From: Bettongia penicillata ogilbyi
Taxonomy: Eukaryota > Chordata > Mammalia > Diprotodontia > Potoroidae
Assembly: GCA_023548195.1 (NCBI GenBank)
Contig: JAJHZJ010000335.1
Location: forward strand, 6,521,047-6,585,046
Direction: 5' to 3'
Length of the DNA stretch: 64,000 nt
Position numbers and translations under genes: made by a program. This document shows positions 19,226-28,697 of this stretch, piece by piece (position 1 is the first letter of the stretch; each line of letters starts with the position of its first letter). Under the pieces are notes generated by a model. The model did no database searches, was not told where the DNA came from, and saw only the letters and a program-made list of their open reading frames with translations.

Positions 19226-19410
19226 TGCTGGCCCTGGAGTCAGAAGTCCTGGGTTCGCCTGACTTCGGACACTGGCCAGTTTCACTTTGCTTGACTTCAC
19301 TCCCGCCTCTAACATTCCACATTCTAAGGTTCAACCTGCCTGTACAAAGAGGTGGTTGGACAAAGTGGCCTTTGAGTCCCTTCCAGGTCTATGTCTTCTC
19401 TTCCCCAGAG
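19226..19410 (+). mobile_element. MIR-type SINE with tail, sense
   Basis: 'ctggccctggagtcagaagt', 'cctgggttcgcctgacttcg', 'cattccacattctaaggttc' and 'gagtcccttccaggtctatg'. It lies directly behind the RTE-tailed SINE and includes one copy of the 33-bp-type tail motif. Confidence 0.6.
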
Positions 19411-20160
19411 GGGCCTTATATATAGGTGACACTTAATCAGGGTTTGATTAATTAACCTGAATTGAACAAAACTGGACTCAACAGATGGACAGGGATGTAG
19501 AAGACAAAAATACCCGAGGGCAAAGACTCGCCCAGAGTCACTGAGGGAGAAGCTTATTCAGGAATGGCACCTTCTCAAGACAAACATATTTCCCCAAACT
19601 CTTTGACAAGTTGGTAATTTCCCCTCCCCTGCTCCACACCCTCTTTAGACAAACAAATGTGCAATCTGCTAAGCAAACCTGGTTTGAGTGATTAGTGTTG
19701 TCATACTAGAACATCTTCATGTAAAGTTGATCTTTATTTTTAATTTTCACATCACTTTCTGGAGACAGTCAACTTCCCACAGTGCCCAAGATCTGCCAAA
19801 GCTTGAAGGAACTCGAGGAAAAAAAGACAGGACCTAGAAGAAAATCTGCTTGGACGGATTAACTGACTCTCTTTCCCCATCTTTGTCTTTTGTTCTTCTG
19901 AAGAGATGAATGTTTACAGGCCATCTTCTGTGCCAGTTGCTTATTCCCCTACCTGAAGTCCCAAGCCTCCACTGGGGAGTTTCCCCGGCAACCTATTGTG
20001 ATGGACTGAGTGGAGGCCATGAGTGTAAGTCAGGGATCAACAACAGGAGAGGATGAGCTCTGGAATGGAAGGATGCCAACAGTACTCTTGTTGATAATGA
20101 GGAGGGGGCAGAGAGGTAGATGTATGGGCCAGGGCAGAGGTGGTGGAAAGCAGGAATGAA
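19411..20160. other. Mostly single-copy stretch, possible conserved element inside
   Basis: No repeat is recognised. AT-rich 19675-19760 with 'gtttgagtgattagtgttgt' and 'aaagttgatctttattttta' looks unlike repeats and could be a conserved non-coding segment. No open frame of interest is present. Confidence 0.3.
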
Positions 20161-20225
20161 ACTAAAGGATCAACAGCCTCATTTTACAGGTGGAGACACT
20201 GATAGCCAGATAGAGGAAGTATGGC
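20161..20225 (-). mobile_element. MIR fragment, antisense
   Basis: 'cagcctcattttacaggtgg' and 'agacactgatagccagatag' represent a short reverse-complement core. Confidence 0.55.
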
Positions 20226-20489
20226 AGAAGACTGGAGGTCTGGACTGTAGAGTCCCTGAAGACAAACAGGCCCATAGGAGAGGGAAGGGAGCTTGGCTTG
20301 ATTCTCTGCTTACATGAGAACCGAGGGCCCTTTTCTTTTTGCTGTGAAGACTGAGACAAATTGAGATGCTTCCAGGGCATCCCTGGGTGGGGGCATGAGA
20401 CAAAGGGAGATCTTAGTGAAAAGTCCCCAAGATTTAGAGATGATAGGTAGCAGCAGATGAAGAGATGAAGTCTTTCTAGGAGGAAAAGC

Positions 20490-20575
20490 AAGTAGAATGT
20501 TGGAGAGAGGGCTGACCTGGGAGTCAGGAGGACCTGGGCTCAAGAGCTGCCTCTCACACATTGATGAAAATCGTC
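20490..20575 (+). mobile_element. SINE head fragment, sense
   Basis: 'gctgacctgggagtcaggag' and 'gacctgggctcaagagctgc' are the tRNA-derived part of a MIR-type SINE. Confidence 0.6.
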
Positions 20576-20671
20576 CCCTATTTAGTGCACACGGTGGCTC
20601 CTCAAGAAGAGCTCCTGACCACATGCTAGTTGGCAATAATAGAAGAGACCACCTAGCAGGGATTTCCCAAC

Positions 20672-20835
20672 AACTGCCAACTCTGACATTCTATGTTCTA
20701 AGTTTCCACCTAGCCCTAATATTCCATGCTCCAAGGTCCCTTCTAGCTCTGATATTCCATATTCTAAGGTTCCACCTAACTGACATTACATGCTCCAAGG
20801 TCCCTTCTAGCTCTGGCATTCTACACTCTAGGGTC
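20672..20835 (+). repeat. 33-bp-type tail repeat, about 5 imperfect units
   Basis: Units such as 'ctctgatattccatattcta' and 'ctctggcattctacactcta', with linking 'aggtcccttctag', repeat at roughly 33-64-bp spacing. It is the same unit as at 25.6, 34.1, 46.9 and 55.3 kb. Confidence 0.75.
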
Positions 20836-20839
20836 CCAT

Positions 20840-20930
20840 ACACATCAGGAGTGAGTGATAATACAGGGATTCAAACCCAGGTGGTCTTTGACTCCAAACT
20901 CAGTGAACTTTCCACTATACCACATTGCAG
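20840..20930 (-). mobile_element. MIR fragment, antisense
   Basis: 'tacagggattcaaacccagg' and 'ctccaaactcagtgaacttt' represent the reverse complement of the MIR B-box end. Confidence 0.6.
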
Positions 20931-21109
20931 CAACCATGTGTGCCATGTGTGCCAGGTAACCAGATGTTTTTTGTGATTCTGCTTCCCAGAGACACTAGAG
21001 AATTAAATAAACATACTCATAAGATGCTGGTGATCTCAGCACTCCTTACCCAGCTCAGGCCATGCGGACTCTGTAGTCTGCTCCTCCTTTCAGAACAACG
21101 GTTGACATT

Positions 21110-21350
21110 TGGACCCATCATGTCTACATCAGGGGGTACTTTTCCATCTGTTTGCCCCTTTGACCATCCCAGTGATCCTGTGATGGCTGAGAGGAGGGGT
21201 CATCATTCCTGTTTTCCTGATGGAGGGAACTAAAATATTTATGAGTGAAATAACTTTGCCTAGAGTTGCCCAGCTATAAGGGCCAGGACCAGGATTTGAA
21301 CTGGTTAGCTCTTCTGGCCTCAGGTCCAGAATTCTTTTTTACTAGGCCTA
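21110..21350 (-). mobile_element. MIR SINE, antisense
   Basis: 'gatcctgtgatggctgagag', 'catcattcctgttttcctga', 'gcctagagttgcccagctat' and 'ccaggatttgaactggttag' follow reverse-complement MIR order. Confidence 0.65.
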
Positions 21351-21409
21351 GATACTCATCCCCTTCAAGACAAGGGGAAGTGTCATAACTGCCTGCTCAA
21401 GATCAGCAT

Positions 21410-21610
21410 TTAAGGTTCACGGATATCTTCTTTGTGTATTAATTTATTTGGACCTCCACATCAATTATTGCTATTTACTCATTTTTCAGGTCAGAAAACT
21501 GAGGTGTGGAGAGATCAAATGATCAAATGATGTGCCCAAGGTTAGGATTCAAATTCAGGCTTCCTGATATTAATTCTGATGCTCTTACCACTGTACCATC
21601 CTGCCTCTTC
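21410..21610 (-). mobile_element. MIR SINE, antisense
   Basis: 'tttttcaggtcagaaaactg', 'atgtgcccaaggttaggatt' and 'caaattcaggcttcctgata', with 'accactgtaccatcctgcct' at the end. Confidence 0.7.
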
Positions 21611-21739
21611 CAGTGTAGAATCTTAGATCTGGCAGGAAGCCACAGAGGAGGAAGGCTTTTCTCTGAGAGTGGCCCCTACTAGGGCCGGGCCTCAGACAGC
21701 TGACATCCTAGGAGCACAGATTCTGTGACTGAAGGGATT

Positions 21740-22000
21740 TTCCCACAATCTGAGAGTCTGGACTTTCATTTTACAGTTGGGGCTACTGACACCCACCCAC
21801 TGAACCTGCAGTTTTCTGGAACCAGAGTGTCCTTTCCCGGACTTTCCCCCATTAGATGCAAACACTTTGCTTTTGGACTTTTACATTTTTTCATTGATTA
21901 TAAGACTCTACCAAGGTCACAAAGGGAGTGTCAGAAGAAAGATTTGAACTCAAATTCGGGCCTCTGATTTGATATCCATCCTTGTCCTCTTACCAGGACA
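21740..22000 (-). mobile_element. MIR SINE, antisense, interrupted
   Basis: 'ctttcattttacagttgggg' at 21764 and 'accaaggtcacaaagggagt' at 21911 are adjacent in an intact MIR but are separated here by about 120 bp of unrelated DNA. The last part is 'gatttgaactcaaattcggg'. The separating segment is not identified. Confidence 0.55.
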
Positions 22001-22984
22001 CTCCCACCAAAGCACATGACTTCAAGCTTTCACATCAAGGCATATATTCCAGGACACAGCTCAACCTGAGCATTTCCAAATCTGCTGAAACAAGAATTTT
22101 AATGGACTGAGGAAGGCCTCACCATAGATCATAACTAGGAGTTTGGACACCAGGGAAAAATTGATTAGGGACCCCAGGAACACCATATTGTATGTGTATA
22201 TGTATGTGTCTGTGTGAATATAGCAAAGATAGCGATCCCAGGCTTCCTTTCAGGGAGCAGGAGAAGTATCCTTAGGTGCCCCAGAAAAGCCCACTATAGT
22301 TGAGTACAGTCACATAAGTAAAGGAGATAATCATTCCCCAGAGTTGCTAGCCCATGCCCCCCAGGAAGCTGATCCTATGAATCCTCCACTTCTAAACCAT
22401 GGGAACTAGATAATGGGGGAGATGGCAGGTCAAGGAAGGTCATGGTGAAAAGAAAACACTTAAAGCAGTACTATGGCATTGGGACTCCAGGGGCAGCAGC
22501 CCAGGCCAGGTAAGGGAGCAGGGGTACCATGAGGCAGACTGGCAGACAACCCACCATGATGGAGAAATATGGCGTCAGGCTGTCTTTGTGCCAAGGCAAT
22601 GATCCAGTCACATGGCCTAGAAGTCCCTGATGTCTGAGACTTCAGATGGCTTCTAGACAAAGTTCTGCTATCATAATGTGTTATAAAAATAAGACAAGTC
22701 AAGTAACCACAAGACATCTGAGTTACAGACTTGTCTTAGACAGCACTAAGGTCGTGGTCAATTGATTTTTCCTTCTGTCCATGTTTTGGACTCTCCTGCT
22801 GCCTCCATTCTCAGAAAGTCCTGCTATCAACCCTGCGTATCAATGCGCTCTGCGCCCTGGTGGCTTGCATGGGCTTTCTTTTGGCCGCCCTCACAATTCC
22901 TTTCTGACCTCTCTCGGTCACTGAAAATCTCCTGGGATTCTGTGAACATATATTTCATTGCTGGGGAGCTCCCAGCCCACAAAA
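22001..22984. other. Unassigned single-copy stretch, about 1 kb
   Basis: A short TATG-like run lies at 22190-22220. The part 22830-22925 has five CpGs in under 100 bp ('tgcgtatcaatgcgctctgc'), unusual here. Opposing frames of about 75-85 codons (22762-22989 plus, 23084-22827 minus) match nothing known. No LTR ends or splice-flanked exon could be identified. Confidence 0.35.
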
Positions 22985-22989
22985 ACTGA

Positions 22990-23340
22990 AGGCAAATTTG
23001 TATCACAGAATACTGAAGACTGGGGGGAACCAAACCATAGATATTTGGAGAGGGAAGGGACTTTAGAACAAAGAATGTCGACATTCAAAGATATCTTAGG
23101 ATATAGAACATCAGAGCTAGAGGGGGCATCAGAACATTTCAGAGCTGAGTGGGACTATAGACTACAAAAGGTCAGAGTGGGAAGAGACTTTAGACTATAG
23201 AAAGTCAGAGCAGAAAGGGACATTCCCCAAAATCTAGATTGTCAGAGCGAGAGGGCCTTAGAGCACAGAATGTAACACATGGAAGGGGCCTTCGAACACA
23301 AGGTATAAGCATTGGAAAGATCTTAGAATAATATATCTCA
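22990..23340 (-). repeat. Degenerate 33-bp-type tail repeat, antisense
   Basis: About ten imperfect units such as 'aacatcagagctagaggggg', 'aaaggtcagagtgggaagag' and 'agaaagtcagagcagaaagg', with 'ggccttagagcacagaatgt'. This is the same unit as the 34.1-kb array and the same plus-strand orientation, but far more diverged. Confidence 0.75.
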
Positions 23341-23344
23341 GAAT

Positions 23345-23495
23345 TGTCCAGACCTTAGAGATAGTCTATTCTATTCCCCATTTTTGGAAAATAAAGGCTA
23401 CGAGGGGCTAGAGAGGTGAAATCAGTGGCCTGGATGACTTAGCTGTGGAGAGAGGAATAGATCCCAGGTCTCCTGGCTTTTAGATCAATGACTCA
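23345..23495 (-). mobile_element. MIR fragment, antisense
   Basis: 'ccagaccttagagatagtct', 'gctagagaggtgaaatcagt' and 'aatagatcccaggtctcctg' represent a decayed reverse-complement MIR with flank. Confidence 0.55.
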
Positions 23496-23639
23496 CTGGT
23501 AAAGATGAAATGTAGAAACCCAGGCTGAAATGCCCTGGGAGTGGGGGAAGAGAGCAGGTCTGCTGTATCTTTATGGTGGGATTCCAAATCTGTTTTCTGA
23601 GCAAACAGTGGAAACCAGATGGGATGGTGACAAGAGACT

Positions 23640-23800
23640 CTTCCAAATCAGTCTTTAATAATTTAGTTTAACAAATTGAATCTAATTAAGTTGCAGTGGC
23701 TGAATACACATTGCTGTATATCTGAACAACAGTCAGTATCAAAAAGGGTGCAGAATAGATGGTAAGGTCATTTTCTATTTCTTCTAAATGTTCAGAGAGT
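23640..23800. other. AT-rich repeat-free segment, possible conserved element
   Basis: 'ctttaataatttagtttaac' and 'tgaatctaattaagttgcag' are homeobox-rich words without any repeat signature. Regulatory role is a guess. Confidence 0.25.
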
Positions 23801-23939
23801 GGTTCTGATTAGGGTCAACCCTCCATTACTAAAGGACCAATCATTCAGGTTTATGGCTATCTAGGCTCCAAACCTGGTCAGTTCCAGTGGCTTGCCTCTT
23901 TGCCACTTACATGCTCGTGAGAACTTAGGCCTGTCCTGG

Positions 23940-24060
23940 TAATGATAATTCATGGAATGAACATTTTCCGAACACTTACTAATGCACTGTGCTCTCTTCT
24001 CAGGAGAGAGACAAAGATGATGAGGACATAGGCTATACCTTCAAGAGAGTCTAGCAGAGA
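23940..24060 (-). mobile_element. L2 3' end, antisense
   Basis: 'gaacattttccgaacactta', 'ctaatgcactgtgctctctt' and 'cataggctataccttcaaga' follow reverse-complement L2. Confidence 0.5.
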
Positions 24061-24064
24061 AGAA

Positions 24065-24250
24065 AGGATATAAGTGGTGTAGCAGAGTGAGTACTGGCCA
24101 TAGGGTCAGAGGATCCAGGTTCTGATCCCCCACTCTGCTCCTTTGTATCTGTATGATGTGAGGCAAATCACTCATCCTCTCTTTGATTCCACTAACATTC
24201 ATGAAGCCCCCAACCCTTTTTACACAACATGAGATAGTCTCTGAGGGGCC
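24065..24250 (+). mobile_element. MIR-type SINE, sense
   Basis: 'agtactggccatagggtcag', 'gatccaggttctgatccccc', then 'tgatgtgaggcaaatcactc' and a decayed core. Confidence 0.6.
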
Positions 24251-24284
24251 TTCTGGATCCCATGTGTTTGACTCAACTGCATCC

Positions 24285-24395
24285 TTGGGCAGAGGATATC
24301 ACAGAAGGCCAGATAAAGTCACATAGCAAGCACGTGGCAGACCCCGTATCTTGCGACTCCTGCCTTCTCATCCAGTACTCTTTCCACTCGCCAGC
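24285..24395 (-). mobile_element. MIR fragment, antisense
   Basis: 'aaagtcacatagcaagcacg' and 'cagtactctttccactcgcc' match the reverse complement of the MIR core and head. Confidence 0.6.
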
Positions 24396-24399
24396 AGAC

Positions 24400-25080
24400 C
24401 CTCCTGAGGTTCCCTTCTACTTTCTTATCTTCATCACTGTGTGGGACCCTTCCTCACACACTATCTTATCTTCTCTCCCCGCAACTCCATGCCACCCACC
24501 CCGCAACATTAACATCTGACCCAACAATCAGACTAGAGCATCTCTCAACATAGCCCTTCCTCGGGCTCCTTTCCTGGCTCTGTCTGGCAAGCTGCCTCCC
24601 TGTGATGGATCGCAGTTGAATCATGGTACTCTTTATAAAGCCGCCCTCCTGACAGTCCATCTCTCCCGTCAGCTCTGACTGGCAAGTTTACAAGGTAAAT
24701 TTTAAAATCTCCTGGACCAGGGAGTTAGTTTACATGCCTTTAGGGGCTTGCGTGGCTCACAGGTTTATAATAAAAACAGACTTGTGATTCCAGGGGGAAC
24801 ATGAGAGGCTGAGTTAGTTTGTAGTCAGAGGACACGTGCTTTGGAGAGCGCTCTTTTGGGGGGGTCTAACCTGTGGGTCTCTGAAACAATGGGGGCCCCA
24901 GAATCATGTCTGGTAACACAGCTGGCTCTGCCCCTATCCCTCTCACTCACACTGACCAATATACTTATTGACTGCCCCTTAACCCTGGCTATTAGGAACT
25001 TCTCCTTACTCTCATAATACATTGAGTCAATCTGTATATACTTTGTGTTTACTTATTGGGGTAAATCTCTCCCCCTGCAA
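24400..25080. other. Mostly single-copy stretch, possible conserved element at 24.6-24.85 kb
   Basis: No repeat is recognised. The segment 24590-24850 has words such as 'actctttataaagccgccct' and 'aagtttacaaggtaaatttt' and a few CpGs. A 64-codon minus frame (24660-24466) and a 65-codon minus frame (25022-24825) look random. Confidence 0.3.
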
Positions 25081-25084
25081 CTCT

Positions 25085-25215
25085 CATTCATGTCTCTCAA
25101 GTAGAATATAAGTTCCTTGAAGACAGGGACTGATATTATTTTGTTTTTGTGTCTCTATCACCTAGCACAGTATCTGGCACAGAACAGATAAATGCTTGTT
25201 GAATGAATGAATGAA
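25085..25215 (+). mobile_element. L2/MIR 3' end, sense
   Basis: 'aagttccttgaagacaggga', 'cacctagcacagtatctggc' and 'ataaatgcttgttgaatgaa' with a GAAT tail. Confidence 0.8.
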
Positions 25216-25439
25216 TTAATAATTGTTCTGTCTGTCCTCCTTCCTAGGGAACTATCTTCAACAAGTTTATCCAGAATGCTTTGTGTAGTACAAGAATCAG
25301 GAACAATGAGTGAGGAATTTAGGCTCTGACCAGGGAGTCAGCACAGCAGAGCTTGCTAACGAAGAACAAAAACCAGCAAAAAGGGGGAAGAGGGAAGTCA
25401 GGGACACTTGAAGGCTCCCTTGAAAAGGACCACCATGAT

Positions 25440-25585
25440 GCAGTGAGCCTGGGAATCAGAAGGAAGGAGTTCCAGTCTAAACTCTGCCCTGTCTGTGTGA
25501 CCTGGAAAAGCTGATTTTTTTCTTCTCTAGGCTGGTGTTTTCTGACATTGTATCAACTGAACTCTGACATTCTCTGTTACTTGTC
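25440..25585 (+). mobile_element. SINE body at the left edge of the minisatellite
   Basis: 'gatgcagtgagcctgggaat', 'ttccagtctaaactctgccc' and 'tgtgtgacctggaaaagctg' are a MIR-type head and core. Its expected tail position is occupied by the start of the 33-bp array, which points to the SINE tail as the seed. Confidence 0.6.
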
Positions 25586-26275
25586 AGCTATGATGTTTTA
25601 AGATCCTTTCCAGTTCTGACATCTTGCAGTGTAGGTTCAAAAGCTCCACTTCACTTCTGACATTCTGTTGTAAGATACCTCTGATACTTTACATTCTATA
25701 GCTCTTGACATTCTGAATTCTATAATCCAAAGTCCCTTCCAGTTATAATGTTCTTGGTTCTAAGGTCAAGTCCAGTCCTGACATTTTAGGTTCTAAGGTC
25801 TCTTTCAGTTCTGATATTCTAGATTCTAAGGTCTCTTCTAGTTCTGACATTCTAGGTTCTAAGGTCTCTTCCAGTTCTGGCATTCTAGATTCTAAGGTCT
25901 CTTCTAGTTCTGACATTCTAGGTTCTAAGGTCTCTTCCAGTTCTGGCATTCTAGGTTCTAAGGTCTCCTTCAGTTCTGATATTCTAGATTCTAAGATCTC
26001 TTCTAGTTCTGACATTCTAGGTTCTGATATTCTAGGTTCATTCTAAGGTCTCTTCCAGTTCTGACATTCTAGGTTCTAAGGTCACTTTCAGTTCTGATAT
26101 TCTAGATTCTAAGGTCTCTTCTAGTTCCGACATTCTAGGTTCTAAGGTCTCTTCCAGTTCTGACATTCTAGATTCTAAGGTCTCTTCTAGTTCTGACATT
26201 CAAGGTTCTAAGGTCTCCTTCAGTTCTGATAGTCTAGATTCTAAGGTCTCTTCCAGTTCTGACATTCTAGATTTC
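25586..26275 (+). repeat. 33-bp minisatellite array, about 20 units
   Basis: The unit is 'ttctaaggtctcttccagtt' followed by 'ctgacattctagg'. Successive 'aaggtct' words lie 33 bp apart (for example 25861, 25894, 25927). Two variants (ccag...ggc...aga and ctag...gac...agg) alternate in part of the array, giving a 66-bp dimer. A 90-codon minus frame (26015-25743) encodes an 11-residue repeat with the pattern ELEETLEPRMS, because 33 is divisible by 3. I read this as a by-product of the array. Confidence 0.92.
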
Positions 26276-26504
26276 ACTGGTAGAAGGGCTGACTCCCAAA
26301 CCCACCCCCTTTCTACTGAGTTAACCTTCTAAGAACAATAAGAACCAAAGAGCAACAGAGACACATATGGGCCTGATGCTCGGCTTCCCTGTCTCTGGAT
26401 TTCAAGAGAATGGCACAGAGCTTGTTAATAGGAATGAAAGAGAGTGGTTCACCTTGACTGAGGGACACATCAGCTGGAAAGAAGATTAGAAGTTCGAAAA
26501 GAAA
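26276..26504. other. Unassigned stretch
   Basis: No repeat or gene is recognised between the minisatellite and the next island. Confidence 0.35.
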
Positions 26505-26800
26505 GAAGTCCTACTGAGCAAAGAACAGGGCTTTACGTGGATAGGGGGCAAGTCGCTGATTGAATGAAGAATGAACATGTACAACTGTGCCGTCAGTGCA
26601 TGAACAGGCCTTGTTACTGGCTGATGAAATGTGATTGTCATCGCCTAGATGGCCCATTAAAACTTCAGAATCAGAGATAAGCATTGGAATTAAGCACTGG
26701 GAGAGTTCAAGGAGAAAATAATCCAAATGAAATTCAATTTAAGGATTCAGTGGTAGCACTTTTTCTTTAAGCTAGCCTTTGGTGACTTAAAATTCCTCCA
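26505..26800. other. Repeat-free island, candidate conserved non-coding element
   Basis: It has no repeat signature and contains a PBX/MEIS-like 'tgattgtcat' (26632-26641), 'cccattaaaacttcagaatc' and an AT-rich right part 'aataatccaaatgaaattca'. A 71-codon minus frame (26726-26511) has no known motif. Function is inferred. Confidence 0.35.
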
Positions 26801-26809
26801 GGTGTGAAA

Positions 26810-26885
26810 AGGGTCAGTGGAGCCAGAGGTGTTAGATTCAAATCCCAGCTCTGCCTCTTCTAGCTTTAAATCTATGATCCTCTAC
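26810..26885 (+). mobile_element. SINE fragment, sense
   Basis: 'aaagggtcagtggagccaga', 'ttcaaatcccagctctgcct' and 'ctagctttaaatctatgatc', a truncated MIR-type SINE joined to its tail. Confidence 0.55.
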
Positions 26886-27715
26886 CTCTGAGAATCCTTA
26901 TGGCTCTGCAAGTATTTGTCCTGACCTTACAGGGCCACTGTAAGAAAAATCCCATACAAACCTTAGTCTGTTGATGGACGGCAGTGCATAAATGAACATA
27001 TGTTATATTCAATTCTAAGCAGATTGAAAACAACCTTTGATGTGACAGAAGGCCCAACACCTTGGTCTCCAGTTGGTTCTGCTTATGACAGGGAACTTTA
27101 CAGAGAGGAGATAAGTAACACTTGTGAGGAACCTAGGGCTTGGGTCTCAAAGAACCTATGAGTAGGTTTCTGTCCTTGGCTTATTGATAAGAGGTCCACC
27201 TTCCTTTTTCACTACCACCACCACCAGCTGCTGACCAATGTTACCAACTGGCTATTGGGAACTGGAGCCCTAGGAGTGGCAGAAACAGAGTACTGATCTC
27301 GCTTCCAGACTAGCCCTCATAGCCATCACCTAGGAAGCAATTCATGTAGAGAGTCCATCCTCAACCAATTGCTAACCAGGGCAGGCAAGCCAGCCAGACA
27401 TCCTGAAGGAGGACAAGAGGCAGCAAGTGCTGGGCAAGCCCAACTGGTCACCACGTCCCCTTTGGGTAACAGCCCGAGAGCCTTGGACAGAGTCATGCTT
27501 CTAGTCATCATCCTGGGAAATAGTCCCTGTGGGGATGTAGCAGGGCCACTGCTCCTCCAGGGTCTATAGCCACACCTTCTGAAGACCCAGCACAATAAGG
27601 TCTGGCCAGTAAAGTCCTTGGACTTTATGATGGAAAAATGATATAATTTTATGAGCAGAAATGACTTTAGAGAAGAAGCATGACTATCTGCTTTGCTGCT
27701 ATAACTGACCTCTGG
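26886..27715. other. Unassigned single-copy stretch, about 0.8 kb
   Basis: The GC-rich part 27330-27600 is open on both strands (89 codons minus, 27595-27326; 66 codons plus, 27369-27569). Neither translation matches a family I know. It may be a conserved element, part of an unrecognised old insertion, or chance. Confidence 0.35.
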
Positions 27716-27925
27716 CTTCAGTTAAGACTCAGCTAAAATCCCACTTTCTGCAGGAAGCTTTCCCCAACCCCTCTCAATTCCAGTGCTTTCCCTCTCTTAT
27801 TTCCTATTTATCCTGTATATCTTGTTTGGTGAATATCTGTTTGCATGATATCTCCCTCAGTAGATTATAAGGCCCTTGAGGGTAGGGCAGGGACTGTCTT
27901 TTGCCTTTTTGATATCTCCAGTGCT
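27716..27925 (+). mobile_element. L2 LINE 3' UTR, sense
   Basis: 'aagactcagctaaaatccca', 'tgcaggaagctttccccaac', 'agattataaggcccttgagg' and 'gggactgtcttttgcctttt' match L2. The terminal 'ccagtgctta' runs straight into a microsatellite. Confidence 0.75.
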
Positions 27926-27936
27926 TATACATATAC

Positions 27937-27994
<58 letters not shown>

Positions 27995-28018
27995 ATGTAT
28001 ATGTATATGTGTGTGTGT
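27926..28018. repeat. Compound (TA)n(TG)n(TATG)n microsatellite
   Basis: TA repeats, then GT repeats, then TATG repeats sit at the 3' end of the L2 copy. Frames through it are compositional. Confidence 0.95.
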
Positions 28019-28044
28019 TGTCCATACGTGTTGTCGTCTGTCTC

Positions 28045-28195
28045 CACCCCCCTATTAGAATGTGAGTTTCTAGAAATCAGGAGTTGTTCCCTATTTGCAT
28101 TCCAGGTCACAGCACCATGCTTTGGACATAGTAAGGGCTTCATAAATGCTTTGTTCACTTATTCATTCACCCATTCATTCATTCATCCACTCATT
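28045..28195 (+). mobile_element. L2/MIR 3' end, sense, with (ATTC)n tail
   Basis: 'agaatgtgagtttctagaaa', 'catgctttggacatagtaag' and 'ggcttcataaatgctttgtt', then CATT-type repeats. Confidence 0.65.
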
Positions 28196-28692
28196 CTTTT
28201 AATGTCCTCCAATGGCAGGGTGTCCAGTCTTCTCCTATCCTGGTCACCCTTGTTGGCACCTGCTTTGACCTGCCTTTCCTCAAATATGGTGCCTAGATTT
28301 AAACCCAGCACTCTAGACTTTGTCTTGAGTCTAGTGGAATTTATGGAGATTTCTGTAGTCCTGAACACTAGACCTCTCCCTGAAAACAGCCTTTTGGCTG
28401 CCTTGCCATAGTAATGACTCACTTTGAGCCTGAAGTTCACTGAGATACTGAGGGTCGCCTCACAGAAAGCGTTATCTAGCTCTCTCTTCCCCGTTTAGGG
28501 CTTGGGAAGTTGATTGTTTAAACCTAAGTATAGGATTTTACATTTATTCCTACTGAATTTCATCTTGTCTGATTCAACCCATTCTTTAGAATCCTTTCTT
28601 GATTATCCAGCTCATTAGCTACCCCAACCTTTGTGCCATATGAAAATTTGACAAACATGCTATGTCTTCACCTGAGTCAAATCACCTGATCT
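28196..28692 (-). mobile_element. CR1/L3 LINE, antisense, 3' ORF2 region
   Basis: The order matches the larger copy at 61.6-62.7 kb. 'agccttttggctgccttgcc' pairs with 62141-62165. 'aggattttacatttattcct', 'actgaatttcatcttgtctg' and 'gattcaaccc' pair with 62300-62350. 'aaatttgacaaacatgct' pairs with 62437-62455. It is heavily mutated and has no usable frame. Confidence 0.75.
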
Positions 28693-28697
28693 TAAAA

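Noticed and set aside
20497..20976. 159-codon plus-strand frame as a gene
   Set aside because: It spans a SINE head, the 33-bp-type tail repeat and an antisense MIR fragment, and has no motif.
25743..26015. Coiled-coil protein with 11-residue repeats
   Set aside because: The frame stays open because the DNA period is 33 bp. It has no upstream gene structure, and unrelated 11-residue patterns arise in the other arrays.
25586..26275. CRISPR array
   Set aside because: The 33-bp repeats are directly adjacent with no unique spacers, vary between copies, and lie in vertebrate DNA. The same holds for 33985-34800.
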